Positions 51,960 through 61,579 of a stretch of DNA of 64,000 bases are shown here, in pieces. The DNA comes from Pedobacter ureilyticus (GTDB lineage: Bacteria; Bacteroidota; Bacteroidia; Sphingobacteriales; Sphingobacteriaceae), in contig NZ_SSHJ01000021.1 in assembly GCF_005925345.1 (NCBI RefSeq), forward strand, positions 1 to 64,000, written 5' to 3'. Below the pieces are notes generated by a model, which ran no database searches, was not told the DNA's origin, and was given only the letters and a program-made list of their open reading frames with translations. Position 1 is the first letter of the stretch; the number at the start of each line of letters is the position of its first letter. A program made the position numbers and the translations under genes.

Positions 51960-53468
51960 ATGGCGATAGTAAATTCAATTTTTACCTGGTATATGAAAAA
52001 GCGAATCCATCAGATTGAGCTTTTCATGAAATACCCATTAGATGTTCAGGATGAATGGTTGCACACCTTAATTTCTAGTGCCGAAAATACCGAATGGGGA
52101 AAACTTTACGATTATAAATCGATTTTAACCGTTCAACAATTCAAAGAGCGGGTACCCATACAAAACTACGATACACTAAAGCCTTACATAGAACGGATGT
52201 TGCAGGGCGAGCAAAATATCCTTTGGCCTTCAGAAATTAAGTGGTTCGCCAAATCATCGGGTACTACTAGTGATAGAAGTAAATTCATCCCAGTATCTGA
52301 AGAAGCACTGGAAGAATGCCACTTCAAGGGAGGAAAGGATATGCTTTCCATTTACTGCAATAACCGTCCACAAGCAAAAATGTTTACTGGCAAAGGCTTG
52401 GTTTTAGGTGGTAGCCATCAAATTAATCAGCTTTGTGAAGACATCCATTTTGGAGATTTATCTGCCGTGCTAATTAAAAACCTACCTGTTTGGGCAGAGT
52501 ATTACCGTACGCCAGATATGTCTATAGCCTTGATGGACAACTATGAAGAAAAGATAGACCGCATGGCCGAAGCTACGATCAAGGAAAATGTAACTAGCAT
52601 TTCTGGCGTACCCACTTGGACTATTGTTTTGGCCAAAAAAGTGATGGAAATTACTGGCACTAAAAATCTTTTAGAAGTTTGGCCTAATCTCGAAGCCTAT
52701 TTTCATGGGGCTGTAAATTTTACTCCTTACCGAGCGCAGTTCAAAGAACTGATTCCTTCCTCTGACATGTATTATCTGGAAACTTACAATGCTTCGGAAG
52801 GCTTTTTTGGCATACAAGATCAATCTGATAGCGAAGAATTATTGTTGATGCTAGATTACGGGATTTATTACGAATTTTTGCCAATTGAGCATTTAGATGA
52901 TGAAAACCCGAAAACACTTTCGTTAGAACAAGTAGAACTGCATAAAAACTATGCAGTGATCATTAGTACCAATGCTGGTTTATGGCGCTACATGATTGGA
53001 GATACCGTTCACTTTACTTCTTTGTATCCTTTTAGGATTAAAATAACCGGCCGTACCAAGCACTTTATTAACGCCTTTGGCGAGGAAGTAATTATAGACA
53101 ATGCCGAAAATGCATTGACAAAAGCCTGTGCTCTAACCAATGCTAAAATTAAAGACTACACGGCCTGCCCTATTTACTTTAGTGGAGAAGAAGCTGGTGG
53201 CCATGAGTGGATCATTGAATTTGAGCAACAGCCTACCGATTTTGAACAGTTTGTAAATGTATTGGATGATACTTTACGTGAAGTAAATTCTGATTATGAT
53301 GCCAAACGGTTTAAGGATATGGCATTAAAAAGACCAAAAGTTCACAATGCGCCAAAAGATATTTTCTATAAATGGTTAAAGGAAAAAGGCAAGTTAGGCG
53401 GTCAGCATAAAGTACCTCGTTTAGCCAATAACCGAGAATATGTAGATGAGATTCTGAAGCTGATGTAG
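51960..53468 (+). CDS. GH3 auxin-responsive-promoter family protein
   Basis: A 502-residue protein of the GH3 fold, which in plants conjugates amino acids to hormones via acyl-adenylates. The ATP-binding signature KSSGTTSDRSKFIPV is at about residues 97-111. The YLETYNASEGFFGIQ block and the C-terminal RTKHFINAFGEEVI domain are intact. Bacterial members have no assigned substrate; they may activate a small carboxylic acid. It is in one operon with lptB, which hints at, but does not prove, an envelope link. Confidence 0.9.
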   Translation: MAIVNSIFTWYMKKRIHQIELFMKYPLDVQDEWLHTLISSAENTEWGKLYDYKSILTVQQFKERVPIQNYDTLKPYIERMLQGEQNILWPSEIKWFAKSSGTTSDRSKFIPVSEEALEECHFKGGKDMLSIYCNNRPQAKMFTGKGLVLGGSHQINQLCEDIHFGDLSAVLIKNLPVWAEYYRTPDMSIALMDNYEEKIDRMAEATIKENVTSISGVPTWTIVLAKKVMEITGTKNLLEVWPNLEAYFHGAVNFTPYRAQFKELIPSSDMYYLETYNASEGFFGIQDQSDSEELLLMLDYGIYYEFLPIEHLDDENPKTLSLEQVELHKNYAVIISTNAGLWRYMIGDTVHFTSLYPFRIKITGRTKHFINAFGEEVIIDNAENALTKACALTNAKIKDYTACPIYFSGEEAGGHEWIIEFEQQPTDFEQFVNVLDDTLREVNSDYDAKRFKDMALKRPKVHNAPKDIFYKWLKEKGKLGGQHKVPRLANNREYVDEILKLM

Positions 53469-53509
53469 CTTAGGTACGCTTATTGATAGTTTTAAGAAAA
53501 ACATACAAA

Positions 53510-53935
53510 ATGAATTTCAAAAAACTGATGCTGAGCTATGTTGCTTTCAATAAAATTGCGGCAACTTTAATTAAAGACAAAGGCAAAACCCTAAGCAAAA
53601 TTCAAGAGGGTTTTACCAAAGCAAACGACAACAAAAGTGCACTTGCCAATGTGTGGGAGCATTTACAATTGCTTTTCGCTCTAACAAAAGACTATTCTAA
53701 CGGCACTTACACTTCCATACCCAAAACCACCATGATATCGGTTTTGGCTGCGCTACTTTATTTTATTTCTCCCTTAGATTTAGTGCCAGATTTTTTAGTG
53801 GGTTTAGGATTTTTGGACGATGCCGTAATTTTAGGCTTTGTTGTTAAAAAAGTAGCGAAAGAATTAGACAAATACCGATCTTGGAAGATGTTAAGCACTT
53901 CTAAAGAACAAACCGATAAAATTATACAAATCTAG
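53510..53935 (+). CDS. YkvA family (DUF1232) membrane protein
   Basis: A 141-residue protein with the DUF1232 core PKTTMISVLAALLYFISPLDLVPDFLVGLGFLDDA, where the SPLDLVPD motif is diagnostic. It has one or two membrane helices. The ATG at 53510 is preferred to an upstream TTG (53483), whose extension shows no conserved residues. It lies 41 bp after the GH3 gene and may be in that operon. Function unknown. Confidence 0.88.
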   Translation: MNFKKLMLSYVAFNKIAATLIKDKGKTLSKIQEGFTKANDNKSALANVWEHLQLLFALTKDYSNGTYTSIPKTTMISVLAALLYFISPLDLVPDFLVGLGFLDDAVILGFVVKKVAKELDKYRSWKMLSTSKEQTDKIIQI

Positions 53936-54001
53936 TATTTGCTGTAAGAATTTGGTTTTAATTTATTTTAAGTAAATTTAAGTAACCAAACACAGCCAAA
54001 C

Positions 54002-54430
54002 ATGAAAACAGTTCAACAGATTTTCGGCACAAAACCGTTAGAAACTTTTAGTGTAACCTCAAACACCTCTGTACTTGAAGCACTGAAGATAATGACAGAA
54101 AAAAACATCAGCGCATTACTGATTGTTGAAGAGGAAAGTCTACTCGGTATTTTTACGGAACGTGATTATGCTCGAAAAATAGTTCTACAAGGCAAAGCTT
54201 CTAAAGATACGCCAATTAGCGAAGCCATGACCGCTAACCCAATTACCGTGACGCTAACTGACAGTATTGATTTATGCATGCAGATCATGACCGACAAGCA
54301 CATTAGGCATTTACCAGTGGTAGCAGAAAATAAGGCGGTTGGAATGGTGTCTATAGGCGATGTGGTCAAATTCATCATTGCAGATCAAAAACAGACTATT
54401 TCAGCTTTAGAGAGTTATATAAATAGTTAA
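54002..54430 (+). CDS. CBS domain-pair protein
   Basis: A 142-residue protein made of two CBS domains in tandem: about 10-68 (SVLEALKIMTEKNISALLIV...GIFTERDYARKI) and about 75-132 (TLTDSIDLCMQIMTDKHIRHLPVV...GMVSIGDVVKFI). Such a Bateman module senses adenosine nucleotides. No effector domain is attached, so it may act as an accessory subunit. Its neighbour downstream is convergent. Confidence 0.92.
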   Translation: MKTVQQIFGTKPLETFSVTSNTSVLEALKIMTEKNISALLIVEEESLLGIFTERDYARKIVLQGKASKDTPISEAMTANPITVTLTDSIDLCMQIMTDKHIRHLPVVAENKAVGMVSIGDVVKFIIADQKQTISALESYINS

Positions 54431-54526
54431 GGATTGGATATTTCTTCAGCTTAATGGGTCTGTTTTAGTCTTTCGCTCTTTCTGCTTTTTTTTTGCTTCG
54501 ATTTCGCAATAGTGTTTATCCATTCG

Positions 54527-55849
54527 TTAAAGCGCTTTAGGCTTTGATTTCCAAATCAGTAAGCAAAGCAACATCGAGATTAATGCTGATCCGATCCAGA
54601 AGATAGATATATAAGTAAAATCATAGCTTACCTGATTGCCTATTGTTGTTTTACCGTTTGCAATCAGTTTTCCGCTAACAATATCCTGCAAACCAGCACC
54701 AATATAACTTGCTACACCCACTACACCTAGGGCAGCGCCAGTTGCTTGTTTCGGGGCAATATCTACAGCCATCAATCCGCCTAAAAAACAAACTAAACCT
54801 CCAATAGAAATACCAAAAACCACCATAGACAAAGCAAGTAACCACACATAATCTTTAGAAACACTCACAAAAAGGGTTATAGCCAATGTGTTTAGCATGC
54901 CGAACATTAAAGCTGGCACATTCCTGCTTCCCTTGAAAAATTTATCAGAAACAAATCCTGACAATATAGTACCAACAATACCGCAAACAGAACTAATGGA
55001 GATAATGGAACTTGCTTCTATAATTGAAAAACCTTTTGCATTTTCTAAATAAAAAACGCCCCAACTGTTAACTGCATACCTGCTGATATACATGAAAGAG
55101 CTAGACAATGCCAAAATCCAAATGGCCGGATTTTTTAGCACCGCCATTTGTTGTTTTGCTACTGAAACATTACTTTGTTGTGCTATTTTTTCTTCCTTCA
55201 AAAAATAAATCCCTTTACTTTCTGGAGTTTCGTATAAGAACGAAATGATAATCAAAGCACCGATAATACCGAACATTCCTGCACCCCAAAAGCCCCATTG
55301 CCAGCCCGCAGCAGTTACTGCAAAAGAGATCACAATAAAAGTAATACTCTCGCCAATGTTATGACTTGCACTCCAAAAACCGTAAAAACTTCCTCGCTCT
55401 TTTCCACTAAACCATCTGCTAATTGCAATTACACTCGGCGGTGCCCCCATGCTTTGAAACCACCCATTAAATGCCCAAAGTATAATGAACAGCACAAAAG
55501 AAACCTTAAAACCTAAAGCAATACAAAGCAAAGCCGAAGATAGCAAACCGAAAGACATGAACTTCCTGATATTTACCCTATCTGCTAAAAACCCATTTAC
55601 AAACTTGCCCCCAGCGTAGCTAAAAAACAATGCAGAGCCAACTATTCCTAATTCAGTTTCGGATAATATGCCTTCTTTTACTAATGGTGTTTTTACAACG
55701 TTTAGGCATAAGCGACAAACGTAATACAAACCGTAGCCAATTGTGGCAGATAAAAAAACATGCCACTTCAGTGTGTTATAGTACTTCTTTTGCGCTTCTT
55801 CCGATAGCTGTTCTCCCGTTTCAGGAACAGGATTAAAAAAATTTATCAT
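54527..55849 (-). CDS. Organophosphate:phosphate antiporter family transporter (GlpT/UhpT-like)
   Basis: A 440-residue MFS protein of the OPA family with 12 predicted helices. The family signature NGWFQSMGAPPSVIAISRWF-type block and ERGSFYGFWSASHNIGE are clear. The three residues used by GlpT for phosphate ester binding are present: R46 in YYVCRLCLN, the His in SASHNIGE and the Arg in YISRYAVNSWG. The ATG at 55849 gives R46 the GlpT-like position; the upstream ATG at 55891 adds 14 unconserved residues. It sits downstream of the secreted EEP/SGNH locus. Confidence 0.9.
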   Translation of the reverse strand: MINFFNPVPETGEQLSEEAQKKYYNTLKWHVFLSATIGYGLYYVCRLCLNVVKTPLVKEGILSETELGIVGSALFFSYAGGKFVNGFLADRVNIRKFMSFGLLSSALLCIALGFKVSFVLFIILWAFNGWFQSMGAPPSVIAISRWFSGKERGSFYGFWSASHNIGESITFIVISFAVTAAGWQWGFWGAGMFGIIGALIIISFLYETPESKGIYFLKEEKIAQQSNVSVAKQQMAVLKNPAIWILALSSSFMYISRYAVNSWGVFYLENAKGFSIIEASSIISISSVCGIVGTILSGFVSDKFFKGSRNVPALMFGMLNTLAITLFVSVSKDYVWLLALSMVVFGISIGGLVCFLGGLMAVDIAPKQATGAALGVVGVASYIGAGLQDIVSGKLIANGKTTIGNQVSYDFTYISIFWIGSALISMLLCLLIWKSKPKAL

Positions 55850-55947
55850 GAGTTGGTTAGGTTTAGGAATAGTCCGATTACCTCGCTGCATGTATACAAA
55901 AGCAGTGAGGTAACCTAACTATGATTCCGTTTTTGGTAAGTTTGGTT

Positions 55948-57135
55948 TTACTTACTGATGGTGTTGATGTCGGTTATGTAATTGGCATACTTAAAGTCAT
56001 CTAGAAATACCAGCGATGCGTTATTGGTATTGCTTAAGCCCATAAACATAAATGCATTTAGTACCGCATTGGCATCCATTTCGGAGGTTACAAAATTCGA
56101 ATCGTTTGCGGCCTTTAAAAGCAAATTGTTATTAATCCAAATGTGTGATGCGCCAGGCAAGATCGAATATTTCTCGTTATTCTTAACATATTTTCTGGCA
56201 GCTGTAGAATTATTAGCATAAACCTGTACATCGTATTCGCCACCATTAATAAAACTGACGTTTGGATTCAATGTAGCATCTATTGCCACTAGAGTTTTAT
56301 CCTTTTGCTGAATACTTAATTGATAACCATTTGGCGTAATATCCCACCACATAATTAAAAAAACGGGCAGTGCTGCAGTTGGGCTAAAATTAACGTTATT
56401 AGAAAACTGGGAAGCATTTAAAGACGGCAATGCGGTGTTCCAATCCATAGTGCTAGCATCTCTGCCTATTGCAAATTTATAAGTACCTGCTGTGCCTGCC
56501 TGCAATTTCATTTGGTAACCAATACTGAATAAATTCGTACCATCGATATTGAATACAGAGAACTTACTGGTAGAAGTTGACGGAGGCGCTTTAAAAAGTA
56601 GTCTGGCACCCGAACCAATTGTTGCTGCATTGGTTAGGTTAAATCCACCAACGTTGCTATTACCTGTCCATATACGGGCAATTTGATTGCTAGTTGGCGC
56701 CGGCAATAACGCATGTAAGTGACTGGCAATACCATCGTTTGAAGACAATACTCCCGCAGCTGATGTTGGCGACAGATTTCCTTCGACTTGGCCAAAATCG
56801 TAGCTCCAATTTTTTTGATAATTACCTACAACTACACTTACTTTGCAAACCGAGACAGCATCTTTATAACTTGCACGGATATCTACCGAACCCGTTTTGT
56901 ATGCGGTAATCATTCCCATATTACTTACCGTTGCCACAGATGCGTCTGAGGAAGCCCACTCCACCTCTTGCGCTGGTGCTCCGGTAACATTTAATTGTCT
57001 TTCTTCTCCAATTCCAAGTATAACAATGTCTTCGGAAAGTGTAATGGTAACCGCGGCCGTATCATCCTTCTTGCAAGAAAATAGGCTTAGCATTAACAGC
57101 GCAAAACAGGAAAATATTCTTAAAAACTTCGTCAT
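55948..57135 (-). CDS. Lipoprotein: Ig-like (Big_2) domain plus a shared unnamed domain
   Basis: A 395-residue lipoprotein (lipobox LFSC at about 18-21, followed by KKDD). A Big_2-type Ig-like domain covers about 30-103 (GIGEERQLNVTG...ASSDASVATVSNMGMITAYKTG). The rest (about 108-395, beginning NWSYDFGQVEGNLSP) is a beta-rich domain shared with the next two secreted proteins of the locus and not recognised. It includes ALLPAPTSNQIARIWTGN, INGGEYDVQVYANN and DDFKYANYI. No catalytic motif. It stops 2 bp after the next gene's end. Confidence 0.87.
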   Translation of the reverse strand: MTKFLRIFSCFALLMLSLFSCKKDDTAAVTITLSEDIVILGIGEERQLNVTGAPAQEVEWASSDASVATVSNMGMITAYKTGSVDIRASYKDAVSVCKVSVVVGNYQKNWSYDFGQVEGNLSPTSAAGVLSSNDGIASHLHALLPAPTSNQIARIWTGNSNVGGFNLTNAATIGSGARLLFKAPPSTSTSKFSVFNIDGTNLFSIGYQMKLQAGTAGTYKFAIGRDASTMDWNTALPSLNASQFSNNVNFSPTAALPVFLIMWWDITPNGYQLSIQQKDKTLVAIDATLNPNVSFINGGEYDVQVYANNSTAARKYVKNNEKYSILPGASHIWINNNLLLKAANDSNFVTSEMDANAVLNAFMFMGLSNTNNASLVFLDDFKYANYITDINTISK

Positions 57136-57137
57136 GA

Positions 57138-58643
57138 TTATTTACTTATAAATTTGGTCTTAAACTGATCTTCTTTAGTTTTCAGCACCGCTACATAAAC
57201 CCCTGTAACTAGTGTTGCTGGCACCGTTAATTGATTAGTTCCTGCCGACAATCTTACTTTTTCGCGAAGCAAGCACTGACCAGACAAATTGTATATCTCA
57301 AGCGCTGCACTTTCATCAGCTAAAGAATTAATAGATAACCTTAACGAATTTGCACTTTGTGCATAAACATTAAAATTGCTTTTATCAAATCCAATTTTTG
57401 CAGATGCGGTAGCTAAGGTATCGGCCTTACCATTAAAATCAATTTGTACCAACTTGTAATAATTGTTGCCAACTAGTGGCGAATTGTCTATTATACTATA
57501 ATTGGTTGGTGTAGTGGTATTGCCTTTTGCTGTTACTGTTTTGATGAGCTTGGGTGTTTGATCGATATCGCCAAATCTAAAGATTTCAAACTTCGCATTG
57601 TCTTTTTCTGATAGGGTTTTCCAGTTAAGTAAAACCCCGTTATTTTGCTTCGTTGCCGAAAAGCCATCTAAGACTACTGGAAGTACATTGATATTTTCTA
57701 GATAATTGGCATAAACAAAATCATCTAGGTAGGCTCGTGCATCATGCACCGCGGAATCATTTGGATCTGTATTATTATAGCCCAAAAATATAAAAGCATT
57801 TAATGAGGCGTTAGCTGCCACGCCTGTGCTGGCATCCTTAAAATTGGGTTCGTTAGCAGCAAACAACAACTGAGTATTGTTTATCCAAATATGACAAGAG
57901 CGTGCCGCCACAGTTTGTGTAACGCCCATTTTGGTATAGGTAGCACTTGCTGAACCATTATTTGCATATAGCTGCACATCATAAGTACCTCCATTTACAA
58001 AAGACACGGATGGGTTTAGCGTAGCATTTAGTGTTTCCCAACCATCAAAAGATACGTTGTTATCTGAGCTTGCCTGTTTTCTAATTTTTAAGGTATAATT
58101 GGATGAACTTAAATCCCATTGCATTAACAAAAATGATGGAAGATTGGTAAGCATATCATTAAAGTTAGTGCCATTAGAGAGTTGGGTAGAACCTGAGGCT
58201 GTACTCCAATTGATGGTAGACACATCTCTACCTACGGCAAACCTATAGCGTGCATTTGTACCCGCCTCAAATTTAAGTTTAAAACCCACGCTCATCACAG
58301 CAGTTCCATCAATATTCAATATCGAGAATTTGGTAGTTGAGGTGGTAGGCGCCGGATTAAAAAGCAATTTCGCCCCCGAACCAATGGTACCAGATGTAGC
58401 AAGCGTAAAGCCTCCTACGTTACTGTTTCCAGTCCAAACCCTTGCTATTTGGCCATCTGCTGGAGCGGGCAATAAAGAATGGATATGGGTAGGATCTCCA
58501 TCGTTGGCAGATAGTAGGCCTGCAGCTGCGGTTGGAGAAAGATTTCCGGTAGCGGTCCCAAAATCGTACCTCCAGCTTTTGTTCTGCGCTTTAGTATATC
58601 CTGCAAATAGAACACACACCAATAATAATAAGCTTTTTTTCAT
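57138..58643 (-). CDS. T9SS-sorted protein with the shared unnamed domain
   Basis: A 501-residue secreted protein. Signal peptide 1-19 (YTKAQ). The unnamed domain (about 22-315) matches its two neighbours: WRYDFGTATGNLSP, LLPAPADGQIARVWTGN, NGGTYDVQLYANN, IWINNTQLL and DDFVYANYL. A fibronectin-like segment follows (about 320-415, LNWKTLSEKDNAKFEIFR). The last 75 residues form a type IX secretion sorting domain (LEIYNLSGQ, GTNQLTVPA, GVYVAVLKT), so it is probably exposed at or released from the cell surface. Catalytic residues are not apparent. Confidence 0.88.
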   Translation of the reverse strand: MKKSLLLLVCVLFAGYTKAQNKSWRYDFGTATGNLSPTAAAGLLSANDGDPTHIHSLLPAPADGQIARVWTGNSNVGGFTLATSGTIGSGAKLLFNPAPTTSTTKFSILNIDGTAVMSVGFKLKFEAGTNARYRFAVGRDVSTINWSTASGSTQLSNGTNFNDMLTNLPSFLLMQWDLSSSNYTLKIRKQASSDNNVSFDGWETLNATLNPSVSFVNGGTYDVQLYANNGSASATYTKMGVTQTVAARSCHIWINNTQLLFAANEPNFKDASTGVAANASLNAFIFLGYNNTDPNDSAVHDARAYLDDFVYANYLENINVLPVVLDGFSATKQNNGVLLNWKTLSEKDNAKFEIFRFGDIDQTPKLIKTVTAKGNTTTPTNYSIIDNSPLVGNNYYKLVQIDFNGKADTLATASAKIGFDKSNFNVYAQSANSLRLSINSLADESAALEIYNLSGQCLLREKVRLSAGTNQLTVPATLVTGVYVAVLKTKEDQFKTKFISK

Positions 58644-58669
58644 TGCTCAATTTTTTTTGTTTTGAATTA

Positions 58670-59743
58670 TTAATTTATTCCGTGTTTAGATAAAGTTTCC
58701 TTGATAATTGGATAGATGTAGTTGACCATTCTTTCGAAGCCCAAATCGTTTGGATGGGTACCATCTATTGAACCTTCGTGGTCAAAACCGAGCATTTTCT
58801 CGGAAGTAATGAAATACAAATCTTTCACATTGGCCTGTAATAGTTTAAGCACCTCGTTTTGTATCGCTAAATTCTGGTTCCTTACAGCCTCACCCATTTT
58901 CTTATCTACGTAACCTCTTTCGCGTATCACACTTTGCATTACAATAATTGGTGCTTTGGGGTGTTTTTTGCGAATGGCATTTACCAAATAGGCTGTTCTT
59001 TGTTTGATTTCTTGAGCATTAGCGTTGGGTACACAATCTAAGATATAAGCATCTGCATCAACGGAAGCCACCATATCTGCCACTTCGGGCTCCATTTTAG
59101 CACTACCGCTAAAACCTAGGTTAATGAAATTGATACCGCTAAGCCTCGAAAGCTTGGCTGGATAAGCCATTCCTGGTCTACTTGCCGACGCCCCTTGCAC
59201 AATACTAGAACCGTAAATAAGTATTTTATGTCTAAATGGATTTATGCCTGTTTCAATTTTGGCTTTACTATCCACACCAATCTCTAGCTGTCTAATCACG
59301 TCATACAATGGCAGGTACAATAAAAATTCCTTCTCCGTATTATCCATGTTATTGATGATCACCTCATCGCTGCATAAGGCTGTATTTTTACCAACCCCAG
59401 CAAATTGCCACTTGCCATCAATTTTCACATACAAATCCAAGCCTTTATTAGCTATAGGTGTAAGGTATTGATTAGGCCTACTTCTAGATACGCACCACTT
59501 GGCCGAAATAGAGGTACTATTCGTTTTAAAAGAGATGGCCAAACCTGCCGTATTTGCCAATAACTGAGTTACGCGTTTAGGCAAACCTTTATATTTGTTG
59601 GTATCTAGTCGGTGGTAAAAAGAATCTGTTTCTTGTGCCTTGCCCACCATGGTAAACTGCTTGGCGGGATAGAATTTAACTTGAGCACTCGTATTATGTA
59701 ACAGCGTTATTAAAGCAACGGTATATAATAATCTCTTAAGCAT
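58670..59743 (-). CDS. SGNH/GDSL-type esterase with GxDLY domain
   Basis: A 357-residue secreted hydrolase. Signal peptide 1-21 (NTSAQ). The N-terminal beta-domain contains GLDLYVKIDGKWQFAG, the GxDLY signature. The SGNH part has YGSSIVQGASASRPG (nucleophile Ser), GFSGSAKMEPEVADMV, and the catalytic Asp-His pair in DGTHPNDLGFERM. Such enzymes remove acetyl or other acyl groups. The start at 59743, 5 bp after the preceding gene's stop, is preferred; a longer frame adds an unconserved stretch overlapping that gene. Confidence 0.9.
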   Translation of the reverse strand: MLKRLLYTVALITLLHNTSAQVKFYPAKQFTMVGKAQETDSFYHRLDTNKYKGLPKRVTQLLANTAGLAISFKTNSTSISAKWCVSRSRPNQYLTPIANKGLDLYVKIDGKWQFAGVGKNTALCSDEVIINNMDNTEKEFLLYLPLYDVIRQLEIGVDSKAKIETGINPFRHKILIYGSSIVQGASASRPGMAYPAKLSRLSGINFINLGFSGSAKMEPEVADMVASVDADAYILDCVPNANAQEIKQRTAYLVNAIRKKHPKAPIIVMQSVIRERGYVDKKMGEAVRNQNLAIQNEVLKLLQANVKDLYFITSEKMLGFDHEGSIDGTHPNDLGFERMVNYIYPIIKETLSKHGIN

Positions 59744-59748
59744 GGTTT

Positions 59749-61539
59749 TTATTTTTTTAGAATTAGCAATGTTGGATAATGATCTGACATGTAATCTGTT
59801 AGATTGTCTTTTACAATAAACATGTCTACACAATCTGGACGGGCATTTTTATTTACCCATATATAATCTATTCGGGTGTAGTTGTTATGGTTTTTCATTT
59901 TGGTTGGTGCGCTTTTATCGTAGTGCTTATTGAAGATCTTATAGGTATCATAAAACCCTGCATCCAGTACTTTTTGAATTGTGGTATAATCTATCTTTCC
60001 GTTTTTCAGATAAGTATTGCCTGGGTTATTCTTCTCTGAATTTACCAACGCCTTTATTTTTTCTGGGTTGTTATCGTAATACTGTTTATCTTCTGGAGAC
60101 ATGTTATTAAAATCTCCCATCATGATTATTTTTTCATTTTTAGGGATCTCATTTACCAGTTTTAGCACCACGCTATCTACCTCTTTTATACGCTGTTGAT
60201 AAGTGTAGGAAACCAGATGAGTGATGATGAAATTGTAATCGAGTATCTTTCCGTAAAGAATTCCATGACGCATTCCATCTTTAATTTTCTTTACATTGCT
60301 GATGGGATATTTTGACAGGAGCCCCAGCGGATAGCCCTCTTCTTTGTGCATTACCGCAAAAGGATAGCCCATTTTTTTAGCAAACTCTTCCAGTCTTTTG
60401 GGGTTAAAGCCGTTCAGTTCCTGAATGGCTATCACATCAGGTTTGCGTTCAATAATCCATTCTTGGAAAGCTTGTTCTATGCCCAAATCTCCACTAAATC
60501 CTTTCAACACATTACAAGAAAGCACTTTTAAAACATTAAGATTTGGAGTGTCTGTCTTTCCAAAAAGTGACGCGGTTTTGTTGTAAGATTCTACACTTCC
60601 AGCCCCCCAAGTTGGATCTGGTTTTTGAATTTTATCAGTCTTACTTTGAGGAATTTTACGAACTAGCTTTTTAATGTAATTCGCATATACAAAATCATCG
60701 AAATAGGCTTTTGCATCATCAGTTCCTTCGCCTAAAAACACAAAAGCATTAATTGCTTCGTTGGCTGGTAATTCGGCGGTAACAAAATTAGGTTCGGCAG
60801 CAGATTTATGCAAAAGCTGATCGTCTATCCATATTTGCGAAGCACCTGCCGCAATTTTATACTCTTTTGCTTGATGATAGTATAATGTTTCTTCTGTGGT
60901 GTTATTGGCATAAATCTGTACTTGGTATTCCCTACCATTCACAAATGAAACATTTGGATTAAGTGATGCATCTACTTTAATTAAGCTTTTATCCTTTTGT
61001 TGTACAGATAAATGATAGCCGGTTTTAGCAATATCCCACTGTAAAATCAGAAATGTGGGCAATACTGCCGAAGCACTGAAATCATAGGTGTTTGAAAAAG
61101 GCGTCTTACCATCGCCCGTATCTTTTCCGATAGCAAATTTGTAGCTTCCCTTGGTTCCAGAATCGAATTTAATATGAAAACTAACAGCGAACAGTGGTGT
61201 TCCGCTGATGTTACTAATGGAGAATTTATTGGTAGATGAACCTTGTGGAGATGTCATCACTAATTTTGCTCCAGTGCCAAAGTTAGTTCCAGAATCTGAA
61301 ACACTAAAACCACCATTGGCTTCTTTATTGTTTCCCACTCTTAACCTAATTATTTGCGATTCGGCGGGGATTGGAAGTAAATTGTTGGTTTCGTTTCTTG
61401 AAATGGTTACGCTTGTATTTTTAATATCATTTACAATGCCGTTTAAAGAGCCAAACCCATATTCCCATTTTTTTTGTGCGTTTAACTGTGCAATTAGGGC
61501 ACAATAAAAAGCGCATAGTAATAGTATCTTCTTCATCAT
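59749..61539 (-). CDS. Fusion: shared unnamed domain plus EEP nuclease/phosphatase domain
   Basis: A 596-residue secreted protein (signal peptide about 1-21, QLNAQ). Residues 25-290 are the shared unnamed domain (WEYGFGSLNGI...GREYQVQIYANN...FDDFVYANYI). A linker leads to an EEP domain at about 330-596: LSCNVLKGFSGD, VIAIQELNG (metal-binding Glu), MMGDFNNMSPED (Asp and Asn) and MSDHYPT (catalytic Asp-His). It is likely to cleave a phosphodiester or phosphoester in the periplasm or at the surface. The EEP part is a close paralogue of the next gene upstream. Confidence 0.9.
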   Translation of the reverse strand: MMKKILLLCAFYCALIAQLNAQKKWEYGFGSLNGIVNDIKNTSVTISRNETNNLLPIPAESQIIRLRVGNNKEANGGFSVSDSGTNFGTGAKLVMTSPQGSSTNKFSISNISGTPLFAVSFHIKFDSGTKGSYKFAIGKDTGDGKTPFSNTYDFSASAVLPTFLILQWDIAKTGYHLSVQQKDKSLIKVDASLNPNVSFVNGREYQVQIYANNTTEETLYYHQAKEYKIAAGASQIWIDDQLLHKSAAEPNFVTAELPANEAINAFVFLGEGTDDAKAYFDDFVYANYIKKLVRKIPQSKTDKIQKPDPTWGAGSVESYNKTASLFGKTDTPNLNVLKVLSCNVLKGFSGDLGIEQAFQEWIIERKPDVIAIQELNGFNPKRLEEFAKKMGYPFAVMHKEEGYPLGLLSKYPISNVKKIKDGMRHGILYGKILDYNFIITHLVSYTYQQRIKEVDSVVLKLVNEIPKNEKIIMMGDFNNMSPEDKQYYDNNPEKIKALVNSEKNNPGNTYLKNGKIDYTTIQKVLDAGFYDTYKIFNKHYDKSAPTKMKNHNNYTRIDYIWVNKNARPDCVDMFIVKDNLTDYMSDHYPTLLILKK

Positions 61540-61579
61540 TTTTGATTGAAATAGTTCTTCGTTATTAGTTTTTAATGCA

